Shown: in pieces, positions 32,376 to 40,641 of the stretch
Layout of the letters: every line of letters begins with the position of its first letter
How positions within the stretch are numbered: the stretch's first letter is position 1
Origin: Aquibium sp. A9E412
Lineage (GTDB): Bacteria > Pseudomonadota > Alphaproteobacteria > Rhizobiales > Rhizobiaceae
Reading direction: 5' to 3'
Assembly: GCF_030398335.1 (NCBI RefSeq)
Contig: NZ_JAOAOP010000003.1
Coordinates: forward strand, 1 to 64,000
Length of the DNA: 64,000 nt
Notes under the pieces: model-generated
The model's input: the letters and a program-made list of their open reading frames with translations, nothing else
Databases searched by the model: none
Told to the model about the DNA's origin: nothing
Program-made: the position numbers and the translations under genes

Positions 32376-33431
32376 ATGCATTTCGCCTCCGACAACTGGG
32401 CCGGCGTCCATCCGCGGATCGCAGAGGGCCTCGCCGCGCATGCCGGCGGCTATGCCGCGGCCTATGGCGGCAGCGATCTCGACCGCGCGGTCGCCGAGCG
32501 CTTCAGCGCCATCTTCGAGCGCGAGGTCGCCGTCTTCTTCGTCGCCACCGGCACGGCGGCCAATGCGCTGGCCATGACCCATGCCGCCCGGCCGGGCGGC
32601 GTCGCCTTCTGCCACAGCGAGGCGCACCTGATCGAGGACGAGTGCGGCGCGGCCGAGTACTTCACCGGCGGCGCCCGGCTGCACCCGGTCGACGGCACGC
32701 TGGGGCGCATCGGGCCGGCCGCCCTCGAGGCGGCGATCGGCCGCTTCCCGCCCGCCTTCGTGCATGCCGGCCAGCCGATGGCCGTCTCGATCACCCAGTC
32801 GACCGAGATCGGCACCGTCTACGCGCTCGACGAGATCGACGCGATCGCCGCTCTCTGCCGCCGGCACGGCCTGCCGCTGCACATGGACGGCGCGCGCTTC
32901 GCCAACGCGCTCGCCGCGCTCGACGTCTCGCCGGCCGAGATGACCTGGAAGCGCGGCGTCGACCTCATGTCGTTCGGCGGCACCAAGAACGGCTGCTGGT
33001 GCGCCGAGGCGCTGGTGCTGTTCGACCCGGCCGGCGCGGGCGACGTGCCCTTCCTGCGCAAGCGCGCCGCGCAGCTCTTCTCCAAGTCGCGCTTCGTCGC
33101 CGCCCAGTTCGACGCCTATTTCGCCGACGGCCTGTGGCTCGACACCGCGCGCCATGCCAACGCCATGGCGGCCCGGCTGGCCGGCCATGTCGGGCGGGCG
33201 GCGAAAGCGCGGCTCGCCTGGCAGCCGCAGGCCAACGAGGTGTTCGCCGTGCTGAAGCAGGGCGACGCCGAGGCCCTGCGCGCGGCCGGCGCCGCCTTCC
33301 ACCCGTGGCATGCCCCGCGCGGCATGGACGGGCCGCCGGGCGCCGGCGAGACGCTGGCGCGCATGGTGACCAGCTTCCAGACGACGGCCGAGGAGGTCGA
33401 CGCCTTCGGCGCCATGCTCGCCGATCTGTGA
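32376..33431 (+). CDS. Low-specificity threonine aldolase family PLP enzyme
   Basis: 351 aa fold-type-I PLP enzyme, beta-eliminating-lyase/threonine aldolase family, cleaving L-threonine or related beta-hydroxy amino acids to glycine and an aldehyde. The Schiff-base lysine is K204 in SFGGTKNG; LHMDGARFANA supplies the PLP-ring aspartate D171 and GTAANALA the phosphate-binding turn. ATG 32376 follows GGGAG; an upstream ATG (32316) adds 20 residues without family similarity. It stands between the gltB region and the bufferin operon and looks monocistronic. Stereospecificity cannot be read from sequence. Confidence 0.9.
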   Translation: MHFASDNWAGVHPRIAEGLAAHAGGYAAAYGGSDLDRAVAERFSAIFEREVAVFFVATGTAANALAMTHAARPGGVAFCHSEAHLIEDECGAAEYFTGGARLHPVDGTLGRIGPAALEAAIGRFPPAFVHAGQPMAVSITQSTEIGTVYALDEIDAIAALCRRHGLPLHMDGARFANALAALDVSPAEMTWKRGVDLMSFGGTKNGCWCAEALVLFDPAGAGDVPFLRKRAAQLFSKSRFVAAQFDAYFADGLWLDTARHANAMAARLAGHVGRAAKARLAWQPQANEVFAVLKQGDAEALRAAGAAFHPWHAPRGMDGPPGAGETLARMVTSFQTTAEEVDAFGAMLADL

Positions 33432-33563
33432 CGGCAAGGCCGCTCACGCCGTTTTGAACGGCCCTCTCGACCGGTTGATTTCCAAGTGAGCGGGCGCTCT
33501 GGAACAACCGGAGCGCCGGCGCACGAGCCGGCCTGGTCACAAGAACCTCGAGAGGAGAACGCC

Positions 33564-33869
33564 ATGTCCACCAAGTCCGCGATCACCGCCGCCTACCTGG
33601 CCGGCACCGTCGCCGCCGCCCTGTCGGCCGGCTCGCTGGCCACCGCGACCGCCGTCACCGCCCAGGAGAAGGAGAAGTGCTACGGCGTCTCGATGGCCGG
33701 CAAGAACGACTGCGCCGCCGGTCCCGGCACCACCTGCGCCGGCACCTCCACCGTCGACTACCAGGGCAACGCCTGGACCTATGTCGACGCCGGCACCTGC
33801 ACCGAGATCGACCTGCCGGACGGCCGCACGGGCTCGCTCGAGCCGCTCGACCGCGACCTGCCGGCCTGA
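33564..33869 (+). CDS. bufA: Bufferin-type RiPP precursor (DUF2282)
   Basis: 101 aa exported precursor peptide. Signal peptide 1-33 (TATAVTA-QE) is followed by a short mature part with four cysteines: C39 and C50 in [15 protein letters not shown]58 in TTCAG and C79 in DAGTC. This is the DUF2282 pattern of the bufferins, copper-sequestering peptides whose cysteines are modified in the cytoplasm by an MNIO enzyme before Sec export. ATG 33564 follows GAGAGGAGAAC. The modifying enzyme, its partner and a DoxX protein follow in the same direction. Which cysteines are modified here is not shown by sequence. Confidence 0.88.
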   Translation: MSTKSAITAAYLAGTVAAALSAGSLATATAVTAQEKEKCYGVSMAGKNDCAAGPGTTCAGTSTVDYQGNAWTYVDAGTCTEIDLPDGRTGSLEPLDRDLPA

Positions 33870-33915
33870 CCCGGCAGCATCGCCAGCCGCGACGGAAAGG
33901 CCGGGGAGAGAGCCG

Positions 33916-34836
33916 ATGAGACGCGCGGAGACCTCCAGTCCGCCCGCCGCCGGGCGCTTTCCGGCCTTTTCCGTCGCCGGCCGCGCCGGCGCCAGCTTCA
34001 AGCCGCAGCATCTCGAGGCCATTCTCGCCGACCCCGGCGCGATCGGCTTTCTCGAGGTGCATGCGGAGAACTACATGGGCGCCGGCGGCCCGCCGCACGC
34101 CGCGCTCGCCCGCCTGCGCGCCGAGCGGCCGCTGTCGCTGCACGGCGTGTGCATGTCGATCGGCGGCCTCGAACCGCTCGACCGCGCGCATCTGGCGCGC
34201 TTTGCCGATCTCGTCGCGCGCTACGAGCCGGCGCTGGTGTCGGAGCACCTGGCCTGGTCGACGCATGACGACGTCTTTCTCAACGATCTCCTGCCGCTGC
34301 CCTACACCGACGCCACGCTGGCGCGCGTGTGCGACCACATCGACGCCGTGCAGACGGCGATCGGCCGGCCGATGCTGCTGGAGAACCCGTCGACCTACGT
34401 CCTGTTCGCGGAGTCGACCTGGCGCGAGACCGATTTCCTGCGCGAGGTGGTGCGGCGCACCGGCTGCGGCCTCCTGCTCGACGTCAACAACGTCTTCGTC
34501 TCGGCGACGAACCACGGCTTCTCGGCCGCCGCCTACCTGGCCGACTTCCCGCTCGCGCATGTCGGCGAGATCCATCTGGCCGGCCACGCCCGCGACGCCG
34601 ACGAGAACGGCGTCGCCTTCCTGATCGACAGCCACGACGCGCCGGTGGCCGACCCGGTGTGGGCGCTCTACGAGACGGTCGTCGCGCAGCGCGGCGCGGT
34701 GCCGACGCTGGTCGAGTGGGACAGCGCCGTTCCCGACTGGCCGGTGCTGATGGCCGAAGCCGCCGCCGCCGAGGCGATCCTCGCGCGCAAGGGCGGCCGC
34801 GTTGCTCAGGAGCCGCGCCATGCCGCACGCGCCTGA
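33916..34836 (+). CDS. bufB: MNIO-family (DUF692) multinuclear iron oxidase, bufferin-modifying enzyme
   Basis: 306 aa TIM-barrel enzyme of the DUF692 family. Known members use two or three iron ions to convert cysteines of RiPP precursors into heterocycles. Likely metal ligands lie in [63 protein letters not shown] and VEWDS. These are the family's conserved His/Asp/Glu clusters. ATG 33916 follows GGGGAGAGAGCC; longer starts reach into bufA. It ends 17 bp inside bufC, so translation is coupled. Substrate is inferred to be the product of the gene in front. Confidence 0.93.
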   Translation: MRRAETSSPPAAGRFPAFSVAGRAGASFKPQHLEAILADPGAIGFLEVHAENYMGAGGPPHAALARLRAERPLSLHGVCMSIGGLEPLDRAHLARFADLVARYEPALVSEHLAWSTHDDVFLNDLLPLPYTDATLARVCDHIDAVQTAIGRPMLLENPSTYVLFAESTWRETDFLREVVRRTGCGLLLDVNNVFVSATNHGFSAAAYLADFPLAHVGEIHLAGHARDADENGVAFLIDSHDAPVADPVWALYETVVAQRGAVPTLVEWDSAVPDWPVLMAEAAAAEAILARKGGRVAQEPRHAARA

Positions 34837-35644
34837 CCCCGGCGGCGCGGCGGCCGCCTGGCCGCGCGCCTTCCGCACCGCCGTGCTCGATCCCGGCGCG
34901 CCGGCGCCCGCCGGCCTCCACGGATGCGCCGGCAGCCCGGCCGGCAGGCGCTTCGACGTCTACCGCAACAACGTCGTGCACAGCCTGACGACGGCGCTGG
35001 CCGAGATCTTTCCGGCGGTGGAGCGGCTGGTCGGCGCGGCCAATTTCGGCGTCCTCGCGCGCGCCTTCGTGCGCGCCCACCCGCCGCGCTCGCCGCTGCT
35101 GTTCGCCTATGGCGAGGCCTTCGCCGACTTCCTCGCCCGCTACGAGCCGGTGCGCGCCCTCGTCTACCTGCCCGACGTCGCGCGGATCGAGCGCGCCTGG
35201 CTCGACGCCTATCATGCCGCCGATGCCGAGCCGCTGCCGGGCGCGGCCCTCGCCGCGCTCGCGCCCGACCGGCTGGCCGGCAGCCGGTTTCGCCCCCATC
35301 CGGCGACCCGTCTCGTGCGCTCGCGCTACGCCGCCGCCTCGATCGTGCTGGCCAACCGCGGCACGCCGCCGCCGGCCGGCGGCCGCATCCGCGCCGGCGA
35401 AGCGGAGGCCGCGCTCGTCACCCGGCCGGCACTGACCGTCACCCTCGCGCCGCTCTGCCCCGCCGAGGGCGCCTTCTTCGCCGCGCTTCTGGCCGGCCGG
35501 ACGCTGCAGGCGGCGGCCGGGACGGCGGCAGAGGAGGATGCGGCCTTCGATCTGGCCGGTGCGATCCGGCGGCTTGTCGACAGTGGCGCGTTTGCCGCGC
35601 TGCGAACCGACGCGGATGGCGAACGGGAGGAAACGACGCCATGA
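34820..35644 (+). CDS. bufC: Bufferin maturation partner (DUF2063)
   Basis: 274 aa. The N-terminal DUF2063 domain is clear (FRTAVLDP, then [29 protein letters not shown] and [10 protein letters not shown]), followed by a smaller C-terminal domain. In characterised MNIO systems this type of protein recognises the precursor and presents it to the DUF692 enzyme. ATG 34820 follows CAGGAG inside the 3' end of bufB; the 3' end overlaps the next ATG by 4 bp (ATGA). Cytoplasmic, no signal peptide. Confidence 0.9.
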   Translation: MPHAPDPGGAAAAWPRAFRTAVLDPGAPAPAGLHGCAGSPAGRRFDVYRNNVVHSLTTALAEIFPAVERLVGAANFGVLARAFVRAHPPRSPLLFAYGEAFADFLARYEPVRALVYLPDVARIERAWLDAYHAADAEPLPGAALAALAPDRLAGSRFRPHPATRLVRSRYAAASIVLANRGTPPPAGGRIRAGEAEAALVTRPALTVTLAPLCPAEGAFFAALLAGRTLQAAAGTAAEEDAAFDLAGAIRRLVDSGAFAALRTDADGEREETTP

Positions 35645-36243
35645 GACCCCTGGTCGAGCGCCTGCGCGCCGCGCACCGGCACGCCTTCGCCGCCCTGGAA
35701 TCGGCCGTCGACGGCTGGTTCCTCGGCCTTCTCGCCCGCTTCGTCTTCGCCGCGGTGCTGCTGCTTTATTTCCTCAACTCCGCGCGCACCAAGGTCGGCG
35801 ACGGGCTGCTCGGCTTTTTCGACGTCGCCGACAACGCCTACTACCAGATCGTGCTGCCGGCGGTGGAGGCGGCCGGCGGCGACGTCTCGCAGGTCGCGCT
35901 GGTGCCGTGGGGGCTGATCGTGTGGGCCGGCACCTATGCCGAGTTCGCGCTGCCGCTGCTGATCGTCGCCGGCCTGTTCACGCGGCTCGCCGCGCTCGGC
36001 ATGATCGTCTTCGTCATCGTGCAGAGCTATGTCGACATCGCGGTGCACAATGTCGACGCGCAGACCGTCGGCGCCTGGTTCGACCGCTTTCCCGCCGCGC
36101 CGGTCGCCGACCAGCGGCTGCTGTGGGGCTTTCTGCTCATCGTTCTCGTGGTGCGCGGCGCCGGGCGCGTCTCGCTCGATGCCGCGCTCGCCCGCTGGTG
36201 GCAGGCAGGCAGCCGGCCGGCCGCCACGGCCCGGCCCGCCTGA
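35641..36243 (+). CDS. DoxX-family membrane protein of the bufferin operon
   Basis: 200 aa with four hydrophobic segments (about 25-48, 92-115, 118-142 and 158-176) and the DoxX family layout. DoxX proteins often close bufferin operons; their exact role, possibly redox or membrane-linked handling of the product, is unresolved. ATG 35641 overlaps the bufC stop (ATGA), so the four genes 33564-36243 form one operon. A hairpin region follows the stop. Confidence 0.85.
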   Translation: MRPLVERLRAAHRHAFAALESAVDGWFLGLLARFVFAAVLLLYFLNSARTKVGDGLLGFFDVADNAYYQIVLPAVEAAGGDVSQVALVPWGLIVWAGTYAEFALPLLIVAGLFTRLAALGMIVFVIVQSYVDIAVHNVDAQTVGAWFDRFPAAPVADQRLLWGFLLIVLVVRGAGRVSLDAALARWWQAGSRPAATARPA

Positions 36244-36264
36244 CCGCGACCGCCCCTGCGGGCG

Positions 36265-36296
36265 GAAAAAAAGCGGCGCCCCGAAGGGACGCCGCT
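36265..36296 (-). terminator. Rho-independent terminator reading leftward (hsp20)
   Basis: Read on the minus strand: stem AGCGGCG (36290-36296 complement side) pairing with CGCCGCT, with a CCC/GGG inner stem and GAA-type loop, followed by seven T (the A-run at 36266-36272 on the plus strand). This is a classic intrinsic terminator for the hsp20 transcript, about 145 bp after its stop. A second hairpin (36251-36264) lies next to it and may serve the DoxX side. Confidence 0.7.
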
Positions 36297-36439
36297 CGTC
36301 GGTCGGTCGGCAGACCGTCGATGCCGGGCCGGCCGCATCGTGCGCCGGAGCCGCCCTGACAGATCGCAGAGCGGCTCCGACCCGTCGGCTTGTGGACGGT
36401 TGCGGCCGGCGAAGCCGCCAGGCTTCGCCCGGCGACGCG

Positions 36440-36907
36440 TTAGCCGGCCTTGGCCTCGATCTGCCTGGAGCCGTCCTGCGAGGCGCCGGCGATCTCGATG
36501 CGGCGCGGCCGCATCTCGTCGGGAATGTTGCGCTTCAGGTCGATGTGCAGCAGGCCGTTCTGCATGCGCGCGCCGACCACCTCGACGAAGTCGGCGAGCT
36601 GGAAGCGGCGCTCGAAGCTGCGCCCGGCGATGCCGCGATAGAGCAGCTCGGAGCCGTCCTGACGCTCCTCCTCGCTCTTCTCGCCCTTCACGGTCAGCAC
36701 GTTGCGGTGCGCCTCGATCGAGATGTCGTCCTCGGAGAAGCCGGCCACCGCCATGGAGATGCGGTAGGCGTCCTCGCCGGTGCGCTCGATGTTGTAGGGC
36801 GGGTAGGTCTGCCCGCCATCCGGCTGGGCAAGCGAGTCGAGCATGGTGAAAAGCCGGTCGAACCCGACGGTCGAGCGGTAGAGCGGCGAAAAGTCGACAT
36901 GACGCAT
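36440..36907 (-). CDS. Small heat-shock protein, Hsp20/IbpA family
   Basis: 155 aa ATP-independent holdase chaperone. The N-terminus MRHVDFSPLYRSTVGFDRLF is typical of rhizobial class A sHSPs. The alpha-crystallin domain spans about 35-130, with GEDAYRISMAVAGFSEDDI, FERRFQLADFVEV and GLLHIDLKRNIPDEMRPRRIEI, the last containing the IEI-type C-terminal motif. ATG 36907 is preceded by GGAGGAC. A ROSE-like leader and a sigma-32-like promoter lie upstream, pointing to double heat control. Ends at a strong leftward terminator. Confidence 0.94.
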   Translation of the reverse strand: MRHVDFSPLYRSTVGFDRLFTMLDSLAQPDGGQTYPPYNIERTGEDAYRISMAVAGFSEDDISIEAHRNVLTVKGEKSEEERQDGSELLYRGIAGRSFERRFQLADFVEVVGARMQNGLLHIDLKRNIPDEMRPRRIEIAGASQDGSRQIEAKAG

Positions 36908-37008
36908 GGGTCTGTCCTCCTGTTGAGCAACACGTTTGCGCATTCGGCCTTTGCGGAAACCCGTCACCGGCGTTTCCCTTCGGCCGCGGCCCCTTGCGGC
37001 GGCCGCGC
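36908..37008 (-). promoter_or_regulatory. ROSE-like RNA thermometer in the hsp20 leader
   Basis: On the minus strand the last hairpin before the start codon is TTGCT (36926-36930), loop CAAC, AGGAGGAC (36914-36921). TTGCT can pair with AGGAG, with G opposite G in the middle. This is the hallmark of ROSE elements: the UYGCU motif masking the Shine-Dalgarno. Further upstream is a strong GC hairpin (CCCTTGCG pairing with CGCAAGGG, about 36991-37013). Location and gene type fit the rhizobial ROSE family. The upstream part has not been folded computationally. Confidence 0.6.
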
Positions 37009-37013
37009 AAGGG

Positions 37014-37042
37014 ATGTGGGCGCCCGCCCGCGCGTTTTCAAG
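37014..37042 (-). promoter_or_regulatory. Sigma-32-type heat-shock promoter for hsp20
   Basis: On the minus strand CTTGAAA (37036-37042) is followed after 15 bases by CCCACAT (37014-37020), close to the RpoH consensus CTTGAAA-N11/16-CCCCAT. Start of transcription would be near 37006, giving a leader of about 100 nt that would contain the ROSE-like hairpin. Confidence 0.45.
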
Positions 37043-37321
37043 AGCCGCCGCGGCGCCCGCGCCGGCCACCTGAACGCGCCATGAACCGCGGCTTCGGCCG
37101 CCGTTCAGCTTCGCCCTGCTAGCCTTCCCGAAGACTTGCCGATGACGGCGCCCGAAGAGGGCGCCGCGCAGCACTTGGCCGGGTGTATCGTCCCTTCCTC
37201 CCGGCCGTCATGCCTCGGCGGCGGCATTCGCGCGCCCGGTGATTCCCCTTCACGGCAAAATGCTCTAGACCCGTCGGTGCCGGGCCGGGGCGGCCCGCCA
37301 GCACAGCGCGCAGCGGTGGCG

Positions 37322-38281
37322 ATGTCCGACCTTCTCTACCAGATCCCCGGAAACCCGGTTCCCGAGGGCGCGACCGCCGGCCTGCTCGACACGGCCGACG
37401 GCCACCGCATCCGCTTCGCCCGCTTCGTCGCCACCGGCCGGCCGCTCAGGGGCACGGTGGTCATCCTGCCCGGCCGCAACGAGGCGATCGAGAAGTACTT
37501 CGAGACCGTCGGCGATCTCGCCGCGCGCGGCTTCGCCACGGCCACCCTCGACTGGCGCGGCCAGGGCGCCTCCGACCGGCTGCTGCGCGACCGCGAGCGC
37601 GGCTATGTCGGCAGCTTCGACGACTACGTCGCCGATCTCGACCGGCTGTTCGAGGAGGTCATCCTGCCCGACTGCCGCCCGCCCTACTACGTGCTCGGCC
37701 ACTCGACCGGCGCGCTGGTGGCGCTGCTGGCCGCCCCCGGACTGGTCAACCGCGTGCGCCGCATGGTGCTGTGCGCGCCGCTTCTGGGCTTCGCCGGCAC
37801 GGCGTTTTCCGACCGCGCGCTCTACCGCCTGTCGAGCTTGCTGTTCGCGCTCGGCCTGGGGCGCGTCTACATGGCCGGCGGGCCGCGGCCGCGCGAGGCC
37901 ATCCCCTTCGCCTTCAACAAGCTGACGACCGACTACGCCCGCTACGCCCGCAACCAGGAGCTCTACCGCCGCCACCCGGCGCTGGCGCTCGGCGGCCCGA
38001 CCGCCGCCTGGATCCGCGCCGCCTGCCGGGCGATCCGCACCGTGCGCGACCCCGAATTCGCCGCGCGCATCCGCATTCCGGCTCTGTTCGTCGCCGCCGG
38101 CGCCGACGAGGTGGTGTCGAACCGGGCGATCGAGGACTACCACGGGCGGCTGCGCAGCGGCGCGCTGGTCACCGTCGACGGCGCCCGGCACGAGCTGTTG
38201 CAGGAAGCCGACGCCTATCGCGAGCAGGTGCTCGCCGCCTTCGACGCTTTCGTGCCGGGCTCCGACGCGGTGTTCGCGTAG
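37322..38281 (+). CDS. Lysophospholipase-like alpha/beta hydrolase
   Basis: 319 aa serine hydrolase of the PldB/monoacylglycerol-lipase type. The nucleophile elbow is GHSTG with S128; LDWRGQGASDR and VILPGRNEAIEKY are family blocks. The acid is probably in VAAGADEVVS and the histidine in DGARHELLQE. No signal peptide, so cytoplasmic or membrane-peripheral. The chosen ATG 37322 gives the family's normal length; the frame is open upstream to 37136 but that part has no similarity. The 279 bp between the heat-shock promoter and this gene hold no other feature I can support. Confidence 0.88.
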   Translation: MSDLLYQIPGNPVPEGATAGLLDTADGHRIRFARFVATGRPLRGTVVILPGRNEAIEKYFETVGDLAARGFATATLDWRGQGASDRLLRDRERGYVGSFDDYVADLDRLFEEVILPDCRPPYYVLGHSTGALVALLAAPGLVNRVRRMVLCAPLLGFAGTAFSDRALYRLSSLLFALGLGRVYMAGGPRPREAIPFAFNKLTTDYARYARNQELYRRHPALALGGPTAAWIRAACRAIRTVRDPEFAARIRIPALFVAAGADEVVSNRAIEDYHGRLRSGALVTVDGARHELLQEADAYREQVLAAFDAFVPGSDAVFA

Positions 38282-38395
38282 CGCGCGTCCCTCGAGCGTT
38301 TCCAGGCGAAGCGGGCGCCGCCTCGCCGCCCCCTCCCCCAGGAAAACGACGACTCAGAACCGGTCTGCGATGGTGCGGAGACCCGACCGGCTCCG
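38282..38395 (+). repeat. Dispersed intergenic repeat, copy 4
   Basis: Shares TTTCCAGGCGAAGCGG, then a GGTCTGCGAT block and a closing GACCGGCT arm with copy 3 (25521-25617), in the same order, but is more diverged and partly rearranged in the middle (C-rich run). It fills the gap between the convergent lysophospholipase and hisN-like genes. Confidence 0.5.
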
Positions 38396-38406
38396 GGCCG
38401 CCGGCG

Positions 38407-39180
38407 TCAGCCGGCGAGCCGGGCCAGCGCCGCGCGGTGCAGCGCCGGCGTGGCGGCTGCCACGATGTCGCCGCCCGCCTCGGCCGGCTCGCCGCGCCAG
38501 GTGGTCACCACGCCGCCGGCCTGCTCGATGATCGGGATCAGCGCCACGATGTCGTAGGGCTGCAGGGCCGATTCGATCACCAGGTCGACATGGCCGGCCG
38601 CCACCATGGCATAGCCGTAGCAGTCGGTGCCGTAGCGCGTCAGCCGCACCGCCTGCTCGACCGTGTCGTAGAGCGCCCGGCGCGGCCCGTCGAACAGCGC
38701 CGGCGTCGTGGTGCACAGCGTCGCCTCCTCGAGCCGCTCGACCTTGCGGGTGGCGAGCGTCCTGGCCCCGCCCGGCCCCTCGTAGAAGGCGCCGGCGCCG
38801 TCGGCGAAGTAGAGCTCGCCCGTGAAGGGCTGCGCCATCAACCCCGCCACCGCCTTGCCGCCGACCATGTGGCCGACCAGCGTGCCCCACAGCGGCAGGC
38901 CGGAGATGAAGGCGCGCGTGCCGTCGATCGGGTCGATCACCCACACGGCGGCACTGTCGCCGTTCTCGCTGCCGAACTCCTCGCCGATCAGGCCGTGCCC
39001 GGGATAGGCCTCGGCGATCGCCGCGCGGATCGCCCGCTCGGCCGCCTGGTCGGCCTCCGTCACCGGGTCGAAGCCGGCATGGTCCTTGTTGGCCACCGCC
39101 GCCTGGCGACGGAAGCGCGGCAGCGTCTCGGCGGCGGCCGCCGCCGCCACGCGCCGCAGAAAGGCCGGTGGAATGGTCAT
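38407..39180 (-). CDS. hisN: Inositol-monophosphatase-family phosphatase (histidinol-phosphatase HisN type)
   Basis: 257 aa Mg-dependent phosphatase. Metal-binding motifs are PVTEADQAAE, GEEFG and WVIDPIDGTRAFISGLP, with the third-site YDIVALIPIIEQAGG. The TRAFISG-plus-PLWG version is that of HisN-type histidinol-phosphatases, the last phosphatase step of histidine synthesis in many alphaproteobacteria. A broader inositol or sugar phosphatase activity cannot be excluded. ATG 39180 follows GAGGAGACG. The suhB/mmgR-type sRNA is encoded divergently just upstream. Confidence 0.85.
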   Translation of the reverse strand: MTIPPAFLRRVAAAAAAETLPRFRRQAAVANKDHAGFDPVTEADQAAERAIRAAIAEAYPGHGLIGEEFGSENGDSAAVWVIDPIDGTRAFISGLPLWGTLVGHMVGGKAVAGLMAQPFTGELYFADGAGAFYEGPGGARTLATRKVERLEEATLCTTTPALFDGPRRALYDTVEQAVRLTRYGTDCYGYAMVAAGHVDLVIESALQPYDIVALIPIIEQAGGVVTTWRGEPAEAGGDIVAAATPALHRAALARLAG

Positions 39181-39277
39181 CTCGTCTCCTCGTCATGCCC
39201 GGATCGCCGGGCCTGCCGGCCGCCGCGCCCCTCGCGGCCCCGCGGCGCTTTGTCCACACAAAATCGCAGTGCAGCGC

Positions 39278-39305
39278 TTGACATTTGTGCAGCGCAGCAT
39301 AAATT
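39278..39305 (+). promoter_or_regulatory. Sigma-70 promoter of the suhB/mmgR-type sRNA
   Basis: TTGACA at 39278-39283 and TAAATT at 39300-39305, spacing 16. It lies 6-7 bp before the first base of the sRNA hairpin. The -35 is a perfect consensus, rare in this GC-rich window. Confidence 0.6.
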
Positions 39306-39311
39306 GGTTGC

Positions 39312-39400
39312 CGGACAGTTCGTCTGTCCGATGCCCTCCTTGGGCGTTTCCTCCCTAGACTTGGACCGCGTCGTCAACCGGCGATGCGGTCTCTTTTTTT
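39312..39400 (+). ncRNA. mmgR: suhB/mmgR (alpha-r8)-family small RNA
   Basis: About 89 nt. The 5' hairpin has stem CGGACAG/CTGTCCG (39312-39318, 39324-39330). The single-stranded centre contains CCTCCTTGGGCGTTTCCTCCC (split here as CCTCCTTGGGCG and TTTCCTCCC), the conserved motif I associate with this family. The terminator hairpin has a 10-bp stem with one G-T pair (39364-39373, 39382-39391) and ends TCTTTTTTT. The family was named from its position beside inositol-monophosphatase genes, as here. In Sinorhizobium mmgR affects polyhydroxybutyrate accumulation; function here is inferred. The family name comes from memory and not from a covariance search. Confidence 0.75.
39374..39400 (+). terminator. 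Rho-independent terminator of the sRNA
   Basis: Right arm of the hairpin described for the sRNA (stem partners 39364-39373 and 39382-39391) followed by TCTTTTTTT at 39392-39400. It is the best intrinsic terminator on the plus strand in the window. The remaining 150 bp up to the hutG stop (39401-39554) show nothing else. Confidence 0.8.
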
Positions 39401-39554
39401 GCGCCGCGCAAACGCGTGGCGAGGCCGCCCGGCGTGGCGCGGCATCTCTAGACCATCCCGTCGGATGCTGTGAAGCGGTTTTCGGAGGCGGCAGGCCGCG
39501 TCCGGCGGCGTTTCGGCGCCGTGAAAAGCCACGCCGCCGCGGCCGCGCGCGCGG

Positions 39555-40445
39555 CTATTCGGCGGCGAGCGGGGGCGCTGCGGCGAAATCGTCGGGGATG
39601 GCGGTCAGGTCGCGGGCGAAGGCGGTCAGGTCGCGCACCAGCGCGTCGAAGCCCGGCGCGCGCTCCAGCGTGCGTTCGTTCATGTAGATGCCGCGGTTGA
39701 TCTCGATCTGCAGCGCGTGCAGGCCGCGCGCGGGCCGGCCGTAATGCTCGGTGATGAAGCCGCCGGCATAGGGCTTGTTGTGCGCCACCGTGTAGCCCAT
39801 CGCCGACAGGATCGCGATGGCGTGCTCGGTCAGCGCCTGCGCGGCCGAGGTGCCGAAGCGGTCGCCGACGATGAAGTCGGGCCGCATGCCGTTCTCGCCG
39901 ACGCGGATGCTGGCCGGCATCGAGTGGCAGTCGATCAGCACGGCGAAGCCGAAGCGCGCATGGGTGCGCGCGACGAGCTGCTTGAGGCAGTCGTGATAGG
40001 GCTTGTAGACCGCGCCGATGCGCGCCACGGCCTCCGCCAGCGGCAGCCGCCCGGCATAGATGTCGAGCCCCTCGCCGACCAGCCGCGGCACGGTGCCCAG
40101 CCCGCCGGCCACACGCGGCGAGCGCGTGTTGGCATGGCCCGGTAGCGGCTCGGCGAACATGCGCGGATCGAGCTCCCAGGGCTCGCGGTTGACGTCGAGA
40201 TAGGCGCGCGGGAAGTTGGCCGACAGGAGCGGCGCGCCGAGGCCGATCACGCCGGAGAACAGCTCGTCGACATAGCAGTCCTCGGAGCGGCGGATCGCCG
40301 CGGCGTCGAGCCGCGACATCGCCAGGAAGCGGGCCGGATAGTGCCGGCCGCTGTGCGGCGAGTTGAACACGAAGGGCAGAATCTGGTCGCCGGCGAGCCG
40401 CACCGCGAAGGGGGGTACCGTTGCGAAGTCTGCCGATGCGTCCAT
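39555..40445 (-). CDS. N-formylglutamate amidohydrolase family protein
   Basis: 296 aa, N-formylglutamate deformylase/amidohydrolase (HutG-type FGase) family. Key blocks are VFNSPHSGRHYP near the N-terminus with the zinc-region histidine, the EDCYVDELF stretch, LIDCHSMPAS with likely metal-binding D and H, and LQIEINRGIYMNE with the late glutamates. Known enzymes release formate or ammonia from N-formylglutamate in histidine breakdown; no other hut gene is present, so the substrate here may differ. ATG 40445 follows GGGAGAAGAC; the longer ATG at 40556 adds an unrelated Arg-rich tail. Divergent from cpdR, an arrangement common in this order. Confidence 0.87.
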   Translation of the reverse strand: MDASADFATVPPFAVRLAGDQILPFVFNSPHSGRHYPARFLAMSRLDAAAIRRSEDCYVDELFSGVIGLGAPLLSANFPRAYLDVNREPWELDPRMFAEPLPGHANTRSPRVAGGLGTVPRLVGEGLDIYAGRLPLAEAVARIGAVYKPYHDCLKQLVARTHARFGFAVLIDCHSMPASIRVGENGMRPDFIVGDRFGTSAAQALTEHAIAILSAMGYTVAHNKPYAGGFITEHYGRPARGLHALQIEINRGIYMNERTLERAPGFDALVRDLTAFARDLTAIPDDFAAAPPLAAE

Positions 40446-40589
40446 GTCTTCTCCCGCCGCCGCTCGCCGCCGTCGCTGGCAATGCCGGCAAAGCCTGCCA
40501 CCGGGCGCACGGCCTGTCCAGCCTGCACGGCCGCCTTGCCGCGGCACCACATTCACTTGATGTTTACCCTCGCGGATTCATATATCGCA

Positions 40590-40598
40590 ATGGTTAAC
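40590..40598. promoter_or_regulatory. CtrA half-site upstream of cpdR
   Basis: ATGGTTAAC (reverse complement GTTAACCAT) lies 44 bp before the cpdR start. CtrA half-sites TTAACCAT are recognised in related bacteria, and cpdR belongs to the CtrA pathway. Only half of the full box is present. Confidence 0.35.
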
Positions 40599-40641
40599 GG
40601 GCCGGCGCAAAGGCCCGTCGGGGGCTGTTCGGACAGGGACG

